A stretch of DNA of 10,077 nt, taken from positions 1 to 10,077 of the forward strand of contig CANREU010000047.1 in the NCBI GenBank assembly GCA_947629725.1, in the 5' to 3' direction. The first letter of the stretch is position 1. Every line of letters begins with the position of its first letter. The stretch comes from an uncultured Clostridia bacterium (GTDB taxonomy: Bacteria; Bacillota; Clostridia; Christensenellales; Borkfalkiaceae). Of the stretch, positions 1 through 6,652 are shown piece by piece. Position numbers and translations under genes: made by a program. The notes beneath the pieces were generated by a model. The model made no database searches and was not told where the DNA came from. It was given only the letters and a program-made list of their open reading frames with translations.

Positions 1-377
1 GCGCGGTCGATGGCGTCGAGCTTGGTACCGATGAGTTTTACCCCCCACTCGTCCAAAAATCCGCTCTTGGCGAGCTTGCACCCCATCGTAAGCCCCGTCT
101 GCCCGCCGAGAGAGGCGAGCAAAGAATCGGGCCGCTCTTTGATGATGATGCGCTTTAAGGAGTCCTCGGTGAGAGGTTCGAGATAAATTTCGTCCGCGAG
201 CATCTTATCCGTCATGATGGTCGCGGGGTTGGAATTGCAGAGGACGACGTTCACGCCCGCGTCTTTCAGGACGCGGCACGCCTGCGCGCCCGCATAGTCG
301 AATTCCGCCGCCTGCCCGATGACGATGGGTCCCGAGCCGATCACGAGCACTTTTTTAATGTCGCTTCTCTTAGGCAT
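1..377 (-). CDS. carB: Carbamoyl-phosphate synthase large subunit, N-terminal 125 residues (cut by window edge)
   Basis: CarB uses ammonia delivered by CarA, bicarbonate and two ATP to make carbamoyl phosphate for citrulline and pyrimidine synthesis. Translating the minus strand from the ATG at 377 gives MPKRSDIKKVLVIGSGPIVI, then GQAAEFDYAG, NSNPATIMTD and LGGQTGL, which are the standard opening and first ATP-grasp pre-domain of CarB. The frame stays open to base 1; the family is about 1,070 residues, so close to 90% of the gene lies outside. The start is set by a strong AGGAGG (389-384) six bases upstream, inside the end of carA, and the reading frame overlaps carA by 8 bases, consistent with coupled translation of the two subunits. 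This reading frame is too incomplete to appear as a full ORF but the identity is clear. Confidence 0.96.
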   Translation of the reverse strand, partial: MPKRSDIKKVLVIGSGPIVIGQAAEFDYAGAQACRVLKDAGVNVVLCNSNPATIMTDKMLADEIYLEPLTEDSLKRIIIKERPDSLLASLGGQTGLTMGCKLAKSGFLDEWGVKLIGTKLDAIDR

Positions 378-1437
378 GGCGCGCCTCCTTTTTCATGCGT
401 GCGATGAAGGTCTCGAAGAGGAAACCCGCGTCGTGCGGGCCGCCGCACGCCTCGGGGTGGAATTGCACGGTGGAGGCGTTGAGTTCGGGGTAGTCCATCC
501 CCTCGCAGGTGCCGTCGTTCACGTTGATATAGGAGAGGGAGCCGCACTTCACCGAGTCCGCCACGACCTCGTAGCCGTGGTTCTGGGAGGTGATGAACAC
601 CCTTCCGCCCGAGAGTTCCTTCACGGGCTGGTTCGCGCCGCGGTGTCCGTATTTCATTTTACGGGTCTGCCCGCCCATCGCGAGGGCGAAGAGCTGGTGC
701 CCGAGGCAGATGCCGAGGATGGGGAGCTTGCCCGCGAGCTTCGCGATGTTCTTAATGACCTCCGTGTTCTCCGCGGGGTCGCCGGGGCCGTTCGCGAGCA
801 TTACGCCGTCGGGGCGCATTGCGAGGACCTTTTCGGCGGGATAGTCCGCGGGCACGATGGTCACCCTGCACCCGCGCGCAACAAGCTCCCGCCCGATGTT
901 CCTCTTTGCGCCGAAGTCATACAAAACGACGTGCAGTCCCCCGTTCCCGTATTCCTCCGTCTTGCGGGAGGTGACGGAGGCAACGGCGTCCTTCACGCGG
1001 TATGCGGCAAGCCTTGCAAAGTCGGTGAAGGGCTTGAAGGTGATCGCGGCGTTCATCACGCCCGCCTCGCGCACCGTCTTGGTGAGTTCGCGGGTATCCA
1101 CGCCATAGACGGCGGGGATATTCTGTTCCTTCAAAAACGCCCCGAGCGTCCCCTCCGAGCGGAAATTGGAGGGTCTTTCGCACCTTTCGCGCACGATGTA
1201 GCCCGTCACATAGCTCTTCGCGCTCTCGAAGTCGGCGGGGATCACGCCGTAGTTGCCGATGAGCGGAAAGGTCTGCGTGACGATCTGCCCGTAGTAGCTC
1301 GGGTCGGTGAGCGTCTCGAGGTAGCCCGTCATGCCCGTTGTGAACACGAGCTCGCCGACGGCTTCCTTCTCCGCGCCGAAAGAGTACCCCTCGAACACTT
1401 TTCCGTTTTGCAGGGTGACGTAAACCTTTTTATCCAT
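370..1437 (-). CDS. carA: Carbamoyl-phosphate synthase small (glutaminase) subunit
   Basis: CarA hydrolyses glutamine and channels the ammonia to CarB. The 355-residue protein has the CarA-specific N-terminal domain (about 1-150, with GELVFTTGMTGY near 28-39) followed by a class I glutamine amidotransferase domain. NGPGDP is at 216-221, the nucleophile is Cys244 in GICLGHQ, and the His327/Glu329 pair is in QFHPEA, so the triad is intact. Length is normal for the family. The ATG at 1437 lies 18 bases after the argF stop, with a GAGG motif five bases upstream. The 3' end overlaps carB by 8 bases. Its place at the end of an arginine cluster suggests it serves arginine synthesis, but a shared role with pyrimidine synthesis cannot be excluded without seeing the pyr genes. 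Confidence 0.97.
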   Translation of the reverse strand: MDKKVYVTLQNGKVFEGYSFGAEKEAVGELVFTTGMTGYLETLTDPSYYGQIVTQTFPLIGNYGVIPADFESAKSYVTGYIVRERCERPSNFRSEGTLGAFLKEQNIPAVYGVDTRELTKTVREAGVMNAAITFKPFTDFARLAAYRVKDAVASVTSRKTEEYGNGGLHVVLYDFGAKRNIGRELVARGCRVTIVPADYPAEKVLAMRPDGVMLANGPGDPAENTEVIKNIAKLAGKLPILGICLGHQLFALAMGGQTRKMKYGHRGANQPVKELSGGRVFITSQNHGYEVVADSVKCGSLSYINVNDGTCEGMDYPELNASTVQFHPEACGGPHDAGFLFETFIARMKKEARHA

Positions 1438-1455
1438 GTTGCCCTCTTCGGTCGT

Positions 1456-2361
1456 TTACTTCAGAAGTTTGCAGAGCACCGCCTTTTGCGCGTGCAGCCT
1501 GTTTTCCGCCTCGTCGAAAATTTCCTTTGCGTGCGCCTCGAAGACGTCCGCCTCTATCTCCTCGCCGCGGTGGGCGGGGAGGCAGTGCAGGACGACGGCG
1601 TCCTTCTTTGCCGCCGCCATCACCTCTTTGTTCACGCAGAAGCCCTTGAACGCCTTCTCGCGCTTCGCCTTTTCCCCCTCCTGCCCCATCGACGCCCAAA
1701 CGTCGGTGTAGACGGCGTCCGCGTCCTTCGCGGCCTCCGCGGGGTCCTCCGTCATGAAGAAGTCCCCCTCCTTTTTCGCCCATGCGGTGAGAGCCGCGTC
1801 GGGCTCGTACCCCTTCGGGCAGGCGATGGAGAACTTCATGCCCGTCTTCACGGCGCCCACCATGAGGGAGTTCGCCATGTTGTTGCCGTCGCCGATGAAG
1901 CAGAGCTTGAGCCCCTTGAACGTCCCCTTATACTCGCGGATGGTCATGAGGTCGGCGAGCACCTGGCAGGGATGGCAGTAGTCGGTGAGCCCGTTGATGA
2001 CGGGGATAGAGCCGTATTTCGCGAGGTCCTCCACCTCTTTTTGGGCGAAGGTGCGGATCATGATGCCGTCGAGCATGCGGGAAAGGACGCGCGCCGTGTC
2101 CTCCACGGGCTCGCCGCGCCCGATCTGCAAGTCGCGGTCGGAGAGGAAGAGGGCGTAGCCGCCGAGCTCGTACATCCCCACCTCGAAGGAGACGCGGGTG
2201 CGCGTCGAGGACTTCGTGAAGATCATGCCGAGCTTCTTCCCCTTGAGATAGCCGCTCTGGTCGACCCCCTTCGCCCGCTCGTATTTGAGCTGGTCGGCAA
2301 GGTTCAGTACGGAGAGGATCTCCTCTCTCGAAAGGTCCGCGAGCTTCAATAAGTGTTTCAT
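1456..2361 (-). CDS. argF: Ornithine carbamoyltransferase
   Basis: ArgF joins ornithine and carbamoyl phosphate to give citrulline. The 301-residue protein shows the carbamoyl-phosphate loop SSTRTR (51-56), HPCQ (130-133), the second-domain segment FIGDGNNMANSLM (155-167), DVWASMG (220-226, ornithine-binding SMG) and HCLPAHRG (259-266). These motifs distinguish it from aspartate carbamoyltransferase. The length matches the anabolic enzymes. The ATG overlaps the argD stop as ATGA (2361-2358), and an AGGGAGG Shine-Dalgarno lies seven bases upstream. The gene directly precedes carA, so the enzyme and its carbamoyl-phosphate supplier are co-transcribed. A catabolic (arcB-like) role is unlikely given this context. 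Confidence 0.97.
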   Translation of the reverse strand: MKHLLKLADLSREEILSVLNLADQLKYERAKGVDQSGYLKGKKLGMIFTKSSTRTRVSFEVGMYELGGYALFLSDRDLQIGRGEPVEDTARVLSRMLDGIMIRTFAQKEVEDLAKYGSIPVINGLTDYCHPCQVLADLMTIREYKGTFKGLKLCFIGDGNNMANSLMVGAVKTGMKFSIACPKGYEPDAALTAWAKKEGDFFMTEDPAEAAKDADAVYTDVWASMGQEGEKAKREKAFKGFCVNKEVMAAAKKDAVVLHCLPAHRGEEIEADVFEAHAKEIFDEAENRLHAQKAVLCKLLK

Positions 2362-3521
2362 TGCAATACCTCCCTGATGATCGCAAGCCCCTCGTCCATC
2401 TCATCTTTTTTGATGACGAGCGGCGGCAGCAGTCTCACTTTGTCGTGCGCGGTGAGGACGAGCAGCCCCTTTCCGAGGCACCGCGCGGCGACCTCCTTCG
2501 GGTCGCCCTCCACTTTGAGCCCGATCATAAATCCGAGCCCCGTCACTTCCTTCACGCCGTCGATCTTTTTGAGTTTGGCGCGCAGGTATTCGCTCTTCCC
2601 CCGCACTTCGAGCAAGAACTCCTCGTTTAAGCGGGTGAGGACGTTCACTCCCGCCGCACAGGCGAGCGGATTTCCCCCGAAGGTGGAGCCGTGGTCGCCG
2701 TAGGTGAGGGCGTTTTCGGTCTTTTCAAAGAAGAGGCAGGCGCCGATCGGGAGCCCGCCCGCGAGCCCCTTCGCGGTCGTGACAAGGTCGGGCGAGATGC
2801 CGTAGTGCTCATAGGCGTAGAGCTTCCCCGTCCGCCCGTTGCCGCACTGCACTTCGTCGCAGATAAGGAGAACGTCCTCCTCCGCGCACCAGCCGGCGAG
2901 GGCGCGCACAAAGGATTTATCGAGGGCGTTCACCCCGCTCTCCCCCTGCACGCACTCGATGACGACGGCACAAGCCGTCTTCCCGCACACCCGCTTCACG
3001 TCCGCGAGGTCGGGGGCGGCATAGTCCACGCCGTCCGCGAACGGGCCGAAGTACTTATGGAATCCGTCCTGTCCCGTCGCCGTGAGGGTGAACAGGGTCC
3101 TCCCGTGGAAGCTCTCCTTTAGGGAGACGATGCGGTTGCGCCCTTCGCCGTATTTTTCGTACGAATACTTGCGCGCCGCCTTGAAGGCGCACTCGTTCGC
3201 CTCGGCGCCCGAATTTCCGAAGAACACCTTCTTCGCCCCCGTGCGCCCGCAGAGGAGCTGCGCGAGGCGGACGGTCGGCTCCGAATAGTAGTAGTTGCTC
3301 ACATGCTGGATCTTGTCGAGCTGGGCCTTTACGGCGTTCTTCCACTCTTCGTCGTTTGCGCCGAAGGTGTTCACCGCGATCCCCGCGCCGAAGTCGATAT
3401 ACTCCTTCCCGTCGGCGCCGAAGAGGGTCGCCCCCTTCCCGCCCGTGAAGGCAATGGGATAGCGCTTATAGGTGTGCGCGACGTATGTTTCGTCGAGAGA
3501 GACGATTTCTCCGAGTTCCAT
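2358..3521 (-). CDS. argD: Acetylornithine aminotransferase (PLP, class III)
   Basis: ArgD converts N-acetylglutamate semialdehyde and glutamate to N-acetylornithine and 2-oxoglutarate. In the 387-residue form the phosphate-binding FFGNSGAEANE is at about 100-110, the PLP-contacting Asp222 is in ICDEVQCGNGRTG, the Schiff-base lysine is Lys251 in TTAKGLAGG, and HGSTFGGNP is at about 277-284. All match class III aminotransferases of the ArgD type. I chose the ATG at 3521 because GGAG (3534-3531) stands nine bases upstream. An in-frame TTG at 3536 would add five residues but that codon abuts the ribosome-binding site and has none of its own. The gene follows argB after 37 bases that hold a terminator-like hairpin, and overlaps argF by ATGA. 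Confidence 0.96.
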   Translation of the reverse strand: MELGEIVSLDETYVAHTYKRYPIAFTGGKGATLFGADGKEYIDFGAGIAVNTFGANDEEWKNAVKAQLDKIQHVSNYYYSEPTVRLAQLLCGRTGAKKVFFGNSGAEANECAFKAARKYSYEKYGEGRNRIVSLKESFHGRTLFTLTATGQDGFHKYFGPFADGVDYAAPDLADVKRVCGKTACAVVIECVQGESGVNALDKSFVRALAGWCAEEDVLLICDEVQCGNGRTGKLYAYEHYGISPDLVTTAKGLAGGLPIGACLFFEKTENALTYGDHGSTFGGNPLACAAGVNVLTRLNEEFLLEVRGKSEYLRAKLKKIDGVKEVTGLGFMIGLKVEGDPKEVAARCLGKGLLVLTAHDKVRLLPPLVIKKDEMDEGLAIIREVLQ

Positions 3522-3540
3522 GATTTTTTTCTCCAAACCG

Positions 3541-3571
3541 CAAAAAGGGAGACTTCTTTCAGTCTCCTTTT
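3541..3571 (-). terminator. Terminator-like hairpin overlapping the argB stop codon
   Basis: On the minus strand, GGAGACT (3567-3561) pairs perfectly with AGTCTCC (3554-3548) around a six-base GAAAGA loop (3560-3555). AAAA precedes the stem, and C followed by TTTTT (3546-3542) follows it. This is the layout of a short Rho-independent terminator, with a T run that is also able to pair with the A run. The left arm is the last codons of argB and its TGA lies at the loop boundary, so a ribosome finishing argB would block the stem. With argD only 20 bases further on in the same direction, it is more likely a partial terminator, attenuator or processing/stability element than a full stop. Confidence 0.6.
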
Positions 3572-4413
3572 ACAAACATCGTTCCGAGCCCTTCGTCCGA
3601 GAGGAGCTCCAGCAAAATGGAATGTTTCACCCGCCCGTCGGTGATGAAGACCCGCTTCACGCCGTTGCGGATGGCGTCTTTGCAACAGTTGACTTTGGGA
3701 ATCATCCCCCCCGAGATCACGCCGTCGCGGATGAGGCTCGGGATGTCGGAGACGTACACCTTCTTCATGAGGCTGTTCTCGTCGTCCTTGTCCGCCATGA
3801 GGCCCTTGATGTCCGTCATGAGGATGAGGCTCTCCGCTTTCAATGCGCCCGCGAGCGCCGAAGCCGCCGTGTCTGCGTTCACGTTGTAAATATTGCCCTC
3901 TTCGTCGTACCCCACCGAGGAGACGACGGGGAAATACCCCTTATCGAGACAGTCGAGAATGAGCTGCGGGTCCGCCCGCCTGATCTTCCCCACAAAGCCG
4001 AGCTCTTCGCTCTCCTTTGCGCAGAGGAGCATGTTCGCGTCGATCCCGCTCAGCCCCACCGCCCGCGCGCCGAAGGAGTCGAGCATGTTGACGAGGGACT
4101 TGTTCACCTTCCCCGCGAGCACCATGCGGACGACCTCCGCTGTCTCTTCGTCGGTATAGCGCAGCCCGCGGATGAACTTGGGCTCGATCCCCATGCGCTT
4201 CATCGTCTGGGAGATCTCGGGCCCGCCCCCGTGCACGAGCACCACCTTGATGCCCACCGTGCGGAGGATGGAGAGGTCGCGCATCACGGAGAGCTTGAAT
4301 TCGTCCCCGAGCATCGCGTTGCCCCCGTACTTGATGACGAGGATCTTGTTCTGGTATTTCTCGATGTAGGGCATTGCCTCCAGGAGAAATTCGGCTTGGC
4401 TCTGCTTGTCCAT
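3559..4413 (-). CDS. argB: Acetylglutamate kinase, arginine-sensitive type by appearance
   Basis: ArgB phosphorylates N-acetylglutamate. The 284-residue protein has VIKYGGNAM with the catalytic lysine (about 28), VHGGGP (60-65), RGLRYTDEET (about 82-91), NVNADTAA (177-184), a TDIKGL segment and Lys240-like GGMIPK near 235-240, all amino-acid-kinase/NAGK features. The N-terminal stretch EFLLEAMPYIEKYQNK before the first strand, and the C-terminal HSILLELLSDEGLGTM, are features I associate with the hexameric arginine-inhibited enzymes and not the E. coli type; feedback control is thus inferred. The start is ATG at 4413, sharing one base with the argJ TGA (TGATG); a GTG at 4416 (GTGA overlap, GGAG ten bases upstream) is equally possible and adds one residue. 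Confidence 0.96.
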   Translation of the reverse strand: MDKQSQAEFLLEAMPYIEKYQNKILVIKYGGNAMLGDEFKLSVMRDLSILRTVGIKVVLVHGGGPEISQTMKRMGIEPKFIRGLRYTDEETAEVVRMVLAGKVNKSLVNMLDSFGARAVGLSGIDANMLLCAKESEELGFVGKIRRADPQLILDCLDKGYFPVVSSVGYDEEGNIYNVNADTAASALAGALKAESLILMTDIKGLMADKDDENSLMKKVYVSDIPSLIRDGVISGGMIPKVNCCKDAIRNGVKRVFITDGRVKHSILLELLSDEGLGTMFVKGD

Positions 4414-5636
4414 CACGTTCTGTAATCTCCGTTGATCTTTACGTAGTCATAGGTGAGGTCGCACCCCCATGCGGTCGCCCGCTGTCTTCCGTCTCCGAGC
4501 CCGACCTCTATCCCGATCTCGTCCGCCGAGAGCACCTTCTTCGCGTAGTCTTCGTCGAAGGGAAGCCCCGCGCCCCCCTTGCAGACGGGGAGATACCCCT
4601 TCTTCGTGCGGAAGGCGACGTCGATCTGCGAGACGTCGAGGTCGGCGCCCGAATACCCGAGCGCGCACAACACTCTCCCCCAGTTCGCGTCCTGCCCGAA
4701 CATCGCCGCCTTCAGAAGGTCGGAACAGACCACCGATTTTGCGGCAAGGCGGGCGTCCTTTTTCGTCTTCGCCCCGCGCACACGGCACTCGATGAGCTTG
4801 GTCGCCCCCTCGCCGTCCCGCGCGAGCATGCGGCAGAGCGCCGCCGTCACCTTATGGAGGGCGCGGCGGAAGGCGCGGAAGTCCTCATCCGCCGAGACGA
4901 TCTCGGGGTTGCCCGCGAGCCCGCTCGCCATCACGCACAGCGTGTCGTTCGTGGAGGTGTCTCTGTCCACCGAGAGCATGTTGAAGGAGGTCTTTACGTC
5001 CTCCGAGAGCGCTTTTTTGAGCATTTCGGGGGAGATCGCAAGGTCGGTCGTCACAAAGCACAGCATGGTCGCCATGTTGGGGCAGATCATGCCGACCCCC
5101 TTCGCGATCGCGCCCACGCGGCACTCCTTCCCCCCCGCCGTGAAGGAATAGGCGACCTCTTTTTTCACGGTGTCTGTCGTCATGATCGCCTCCGCCGCGG
5201 CAGAGCTCCCCGCGCCGTCCGCCGAAAGAGAGGAGACGAGCGCCTCCATCCCGCCCGCGACGGGCTCAAGGGAGAGTTTTTGCCCGATGACCCCCGTGGA
5301 GGCGACGATCACATCGCCCGCGGGGACCCCCGTGTGCCGCTCGACGAGGGCGCACATGCCCTCCGCGATCTCCCGTCCGTCCGCGTTGCAGGTGTTGGCG
5401 TTCCCGCTGTTTACGATCGCGGCACGGGCGTAGCCGTCCGAAAGGTGTTCCTTCGTTACGAGCACGGGCGCGCCCTTCACGAGGTTGGTCGTGTAGACAC
5501 CCGCAGCTGCGCAGCGCACATCGGCGAGGATGAGCGCAAGGTCCTTTTTCACTCTGTTTTTGCGGATCCCGCAGTGCACGCCCCCCGCGCGGAATCCTTT
5601 GGGCGCGCACACGCCGCCCGAAATTTTTTTGATCAT
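4413..5636 (-). CDS. argJ: Glutamate N-acetyltransferase / ornithine acetyltransferase
   Basis: ArgJ transfers acetyl from N-acetylornithine to glutamate, releasing ornithine and recycling the acetyl group; some members also use acetyl-CoA to start the pathway. The 407-residue precursor has the oxyanion-forming STGVIG (113-118) and the self-cleavage site in KGVGMICPNMATML, with Thr190 expected to become the N-terminal nucleophile of the beta chain. The C-terminal YVKINGDYRT matches the family ending closely. The ATG at 5636 follows a strong promoter by a short leader; I see no good Shine-Dalgarno (only AGAG-like bases). The 3' end overlaps argB. No argA-type synthase is visible, so a bifunctional ArgJ is plausible but cannot be told from sequence alone. 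Confidence 0.97.
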   Translation of the reverse strand: MIKKISGGVCAPKGFRAGGVHCGIRKNRVKKDLALILADVRCAAAGVYTTNLVKGAPVLVTKEHLSDGYARAAIVNSGNANTCNADGREIAEGMCALVERHTGVPAGDVIVASTGVIGQKLSLEPVAGGMEALVSSLSADGAGSSAAAEAIMTTDTVKKEVAYSFTAGGKECRVGAIAKGVGMICPNMATMLCFVTTDLAISPEMLKKALSEDVKTSFNMLSVDRDTSTNDTLCVMASGLAGNPEIVSADEDFRAFRRALHKVTAALCRMLARDGEGATKLIECRVRGAKTKKDARLAAKSVVCSDLLKAAMFGQDANWGRVLCALGYSGADLDVSQIDVAFRTKKGYLPVCKGGAGLPFDEDYAKKVLSADEIGIEVGLGDGRQRATAWGCDLTYDYVKINGDYRT

Positions 5637-5652
5637 AACCGTAAATCTCTAT

Positions 5653-5688
5653 CTTTACTATTATAACACAGGAAAGGGCCCCCGTCAA
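5653..5688 (-). promoter_or_regulatory. Internal SigA-type promoter before argJ
   Basis: On the minus strand a -35 TTGACG (5688-5683) and a -10 TATAAT (5665-5660) are separated by exactly 17 bases, and the -10 is extended (TGT just before it). A transcript would begin near 5653, giving a leader of about 17 bases to the argJ ATG. The element sits in the 80-base gap after argC. It matches the argG promoter in 27 of 35 positions from CGCTTGAC to three bases past the -10, including CCCTTTC in the spacer. A small inverted repeat (GCGC-TCCT-GCGC, 5700-5689) abuts the -35. No clear terminator lies between argC and this promoter. Confidence 0.85.
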
Positions 5689-5716
5689 GCGCAGGAGCGC
5701 GATTCTATCGAATTCT

Positions 5717-6652
5717 TCACACGCTTTCGAGCCCGAGCCCCTCATCGAGCCCGAGAGCAAGGTTCATGTTCTGCACCGCCGCGCCCGACGCCCCCTTCCC
5801 GAGATTGTCGAGCCGCGCCGTGAGCTGGATCTGCTCCCCGTTCCCGCCGACGAAAATTTCCAAACGGTTCGTCCCGACGAGCTTTGCGGCGGAGAGGTAT
5901 CCGTCCTCCGAATTTTGGGTCACGGAGACAAACCTATGTCTCGCATAGTACTCTGCAAAATAGGCAAAAACGTCGTTTATTGTGCCTTTCTTTGTTATGA
6001 GACGGGCAAAAACGGGCACGGAGACGGCCATTCCTGCGTAGTAGTCGCAGATATAGGGATCGAAGATCGGAGGGTGGGAAAGCCCCGCGACCTTCGTCAT
6101 CTCGGGCAGATGTTTGTGGGAAAGGGTGAGCCCGTAGAGGCGGGGCGCCAAAAGGAGCGGGTCCCTCCCCTCCGCCTCATAGGCGGCGATCCCCTTCTTG
6201 CCCGCCCCCGAGTAGCCGCTCACGGCGTGGCAGACGAAGGGATAGTCGGGCGAGACCCAGCCCCCCTTCACGAGGGGATAGACGATGGATAAAAACCCGC
6301 TCGCGTAGCACCCGGGGTTGGCGATCCGCTTGGAGGAGCGGATCTTCGCGCGGTGCTCTTCGGAGAGTTCGGGAAAGCCGTATGCCCACCCCTCCGCCGT
6401 CCTGTGGGCGGTAGAGGCGTCGATGACGACCGTTTCGGGGTTCTCGACGAAGCCGACCGCTTCCCGCGCGGCGTCGTCGGGCAGACACAAAAACACGACG
6501 TCGGAGGCGTTCATCGCCTCCTTCCTTGCCGCGGGGTCCTTCCGAAAACGTTCGGAAAGCGAGACGATCGAAACATCGTCCCGCTTTTCAAGCCGTCCGT
6601 AGATCTGCAAACCCGTCGTGCCCGCTTCCCCGTCGATGAATGCCTTGATCAT
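5717..6652 (-). CDS. argC: N-acetyl-gamma-glutamyl-phosphate reductase, short (type 2) form
   Basis: ArgC reduces N-acetylglutamyl phosphate to the semialdehyde with NADPH. The protein of 311 residues begins MIKAFIDGEAGTTGLQI (nucleotide-binding loop at 8-17), carries the catalytic Cys115 in ANPGCYASG, HKHLPEM (179-185) and GKGASGAAVQNMNLALG (286-301). The GEAGTTGLQI opening and length near 310 place it in the shorter type 2 family and not the roughly 345-residue GATGYTG type. The open frame extends upstream to 6910, but that extension is argG read in another frame and has no ArgC similarity. The true start is the ATG at 6652, which overlaps the argG stop as ATGA; no clear ribosome-binding site is seen, so re-initiation after argG is likely. 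Confidence 0.95.
   Translation of the reverse strand: MIKAFIDGEAGTTGLQIYGRLEKRDDVSIVSLSERFRKDPAARKEAMNASDVVFLCLPDDAAREAVGFVENPETVVIDASTAHRTAEGWAYGFPELSEEHRAKIRSSKRIANPGCYASGFLSIVYPLVKGGWVSPDYPFVCHAVSGYSGAGKKGIAAYEAEGRDPLLLAPRLYGLTLSHKHLPEMTKVAGLSHPPIFDPYICDYYAGMAVSVPVFARLITKKGTINDVFAYFAEYYARHRFVSVTQNSEDGYLSAAKLVGTNRLEIFVGGNGEQIQLTARLDNLGKGASGAAVQNMNLALGLDEGLGLESV

Noticed and set aside
319..2352. Plus-strand open frame of 677 residues antisense to carA and argF
   Set aside because: It lies wholly opposite well-identified genes, has low-complexity composition rich in H, R, V, E and L, and arises from strong third-position GC bias. No family motif is visible.
3522..3536. TTG start for argD, five codons upstream
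   Set aside because: It lies against the GGAG that best serves the ATG at 3521 and has no ribosome-binding site of its own.
4374..5666. Plus-strand open frame of 430 residues antisense to argJ; likewise the one at 6727-7914 opposite argG and at 3472-4425 opposite argB
   Set aside because: These are shadow frames of GC-rich coding sequence on the other strand, with no promoter, ribosome-binding site or recognisable domain.
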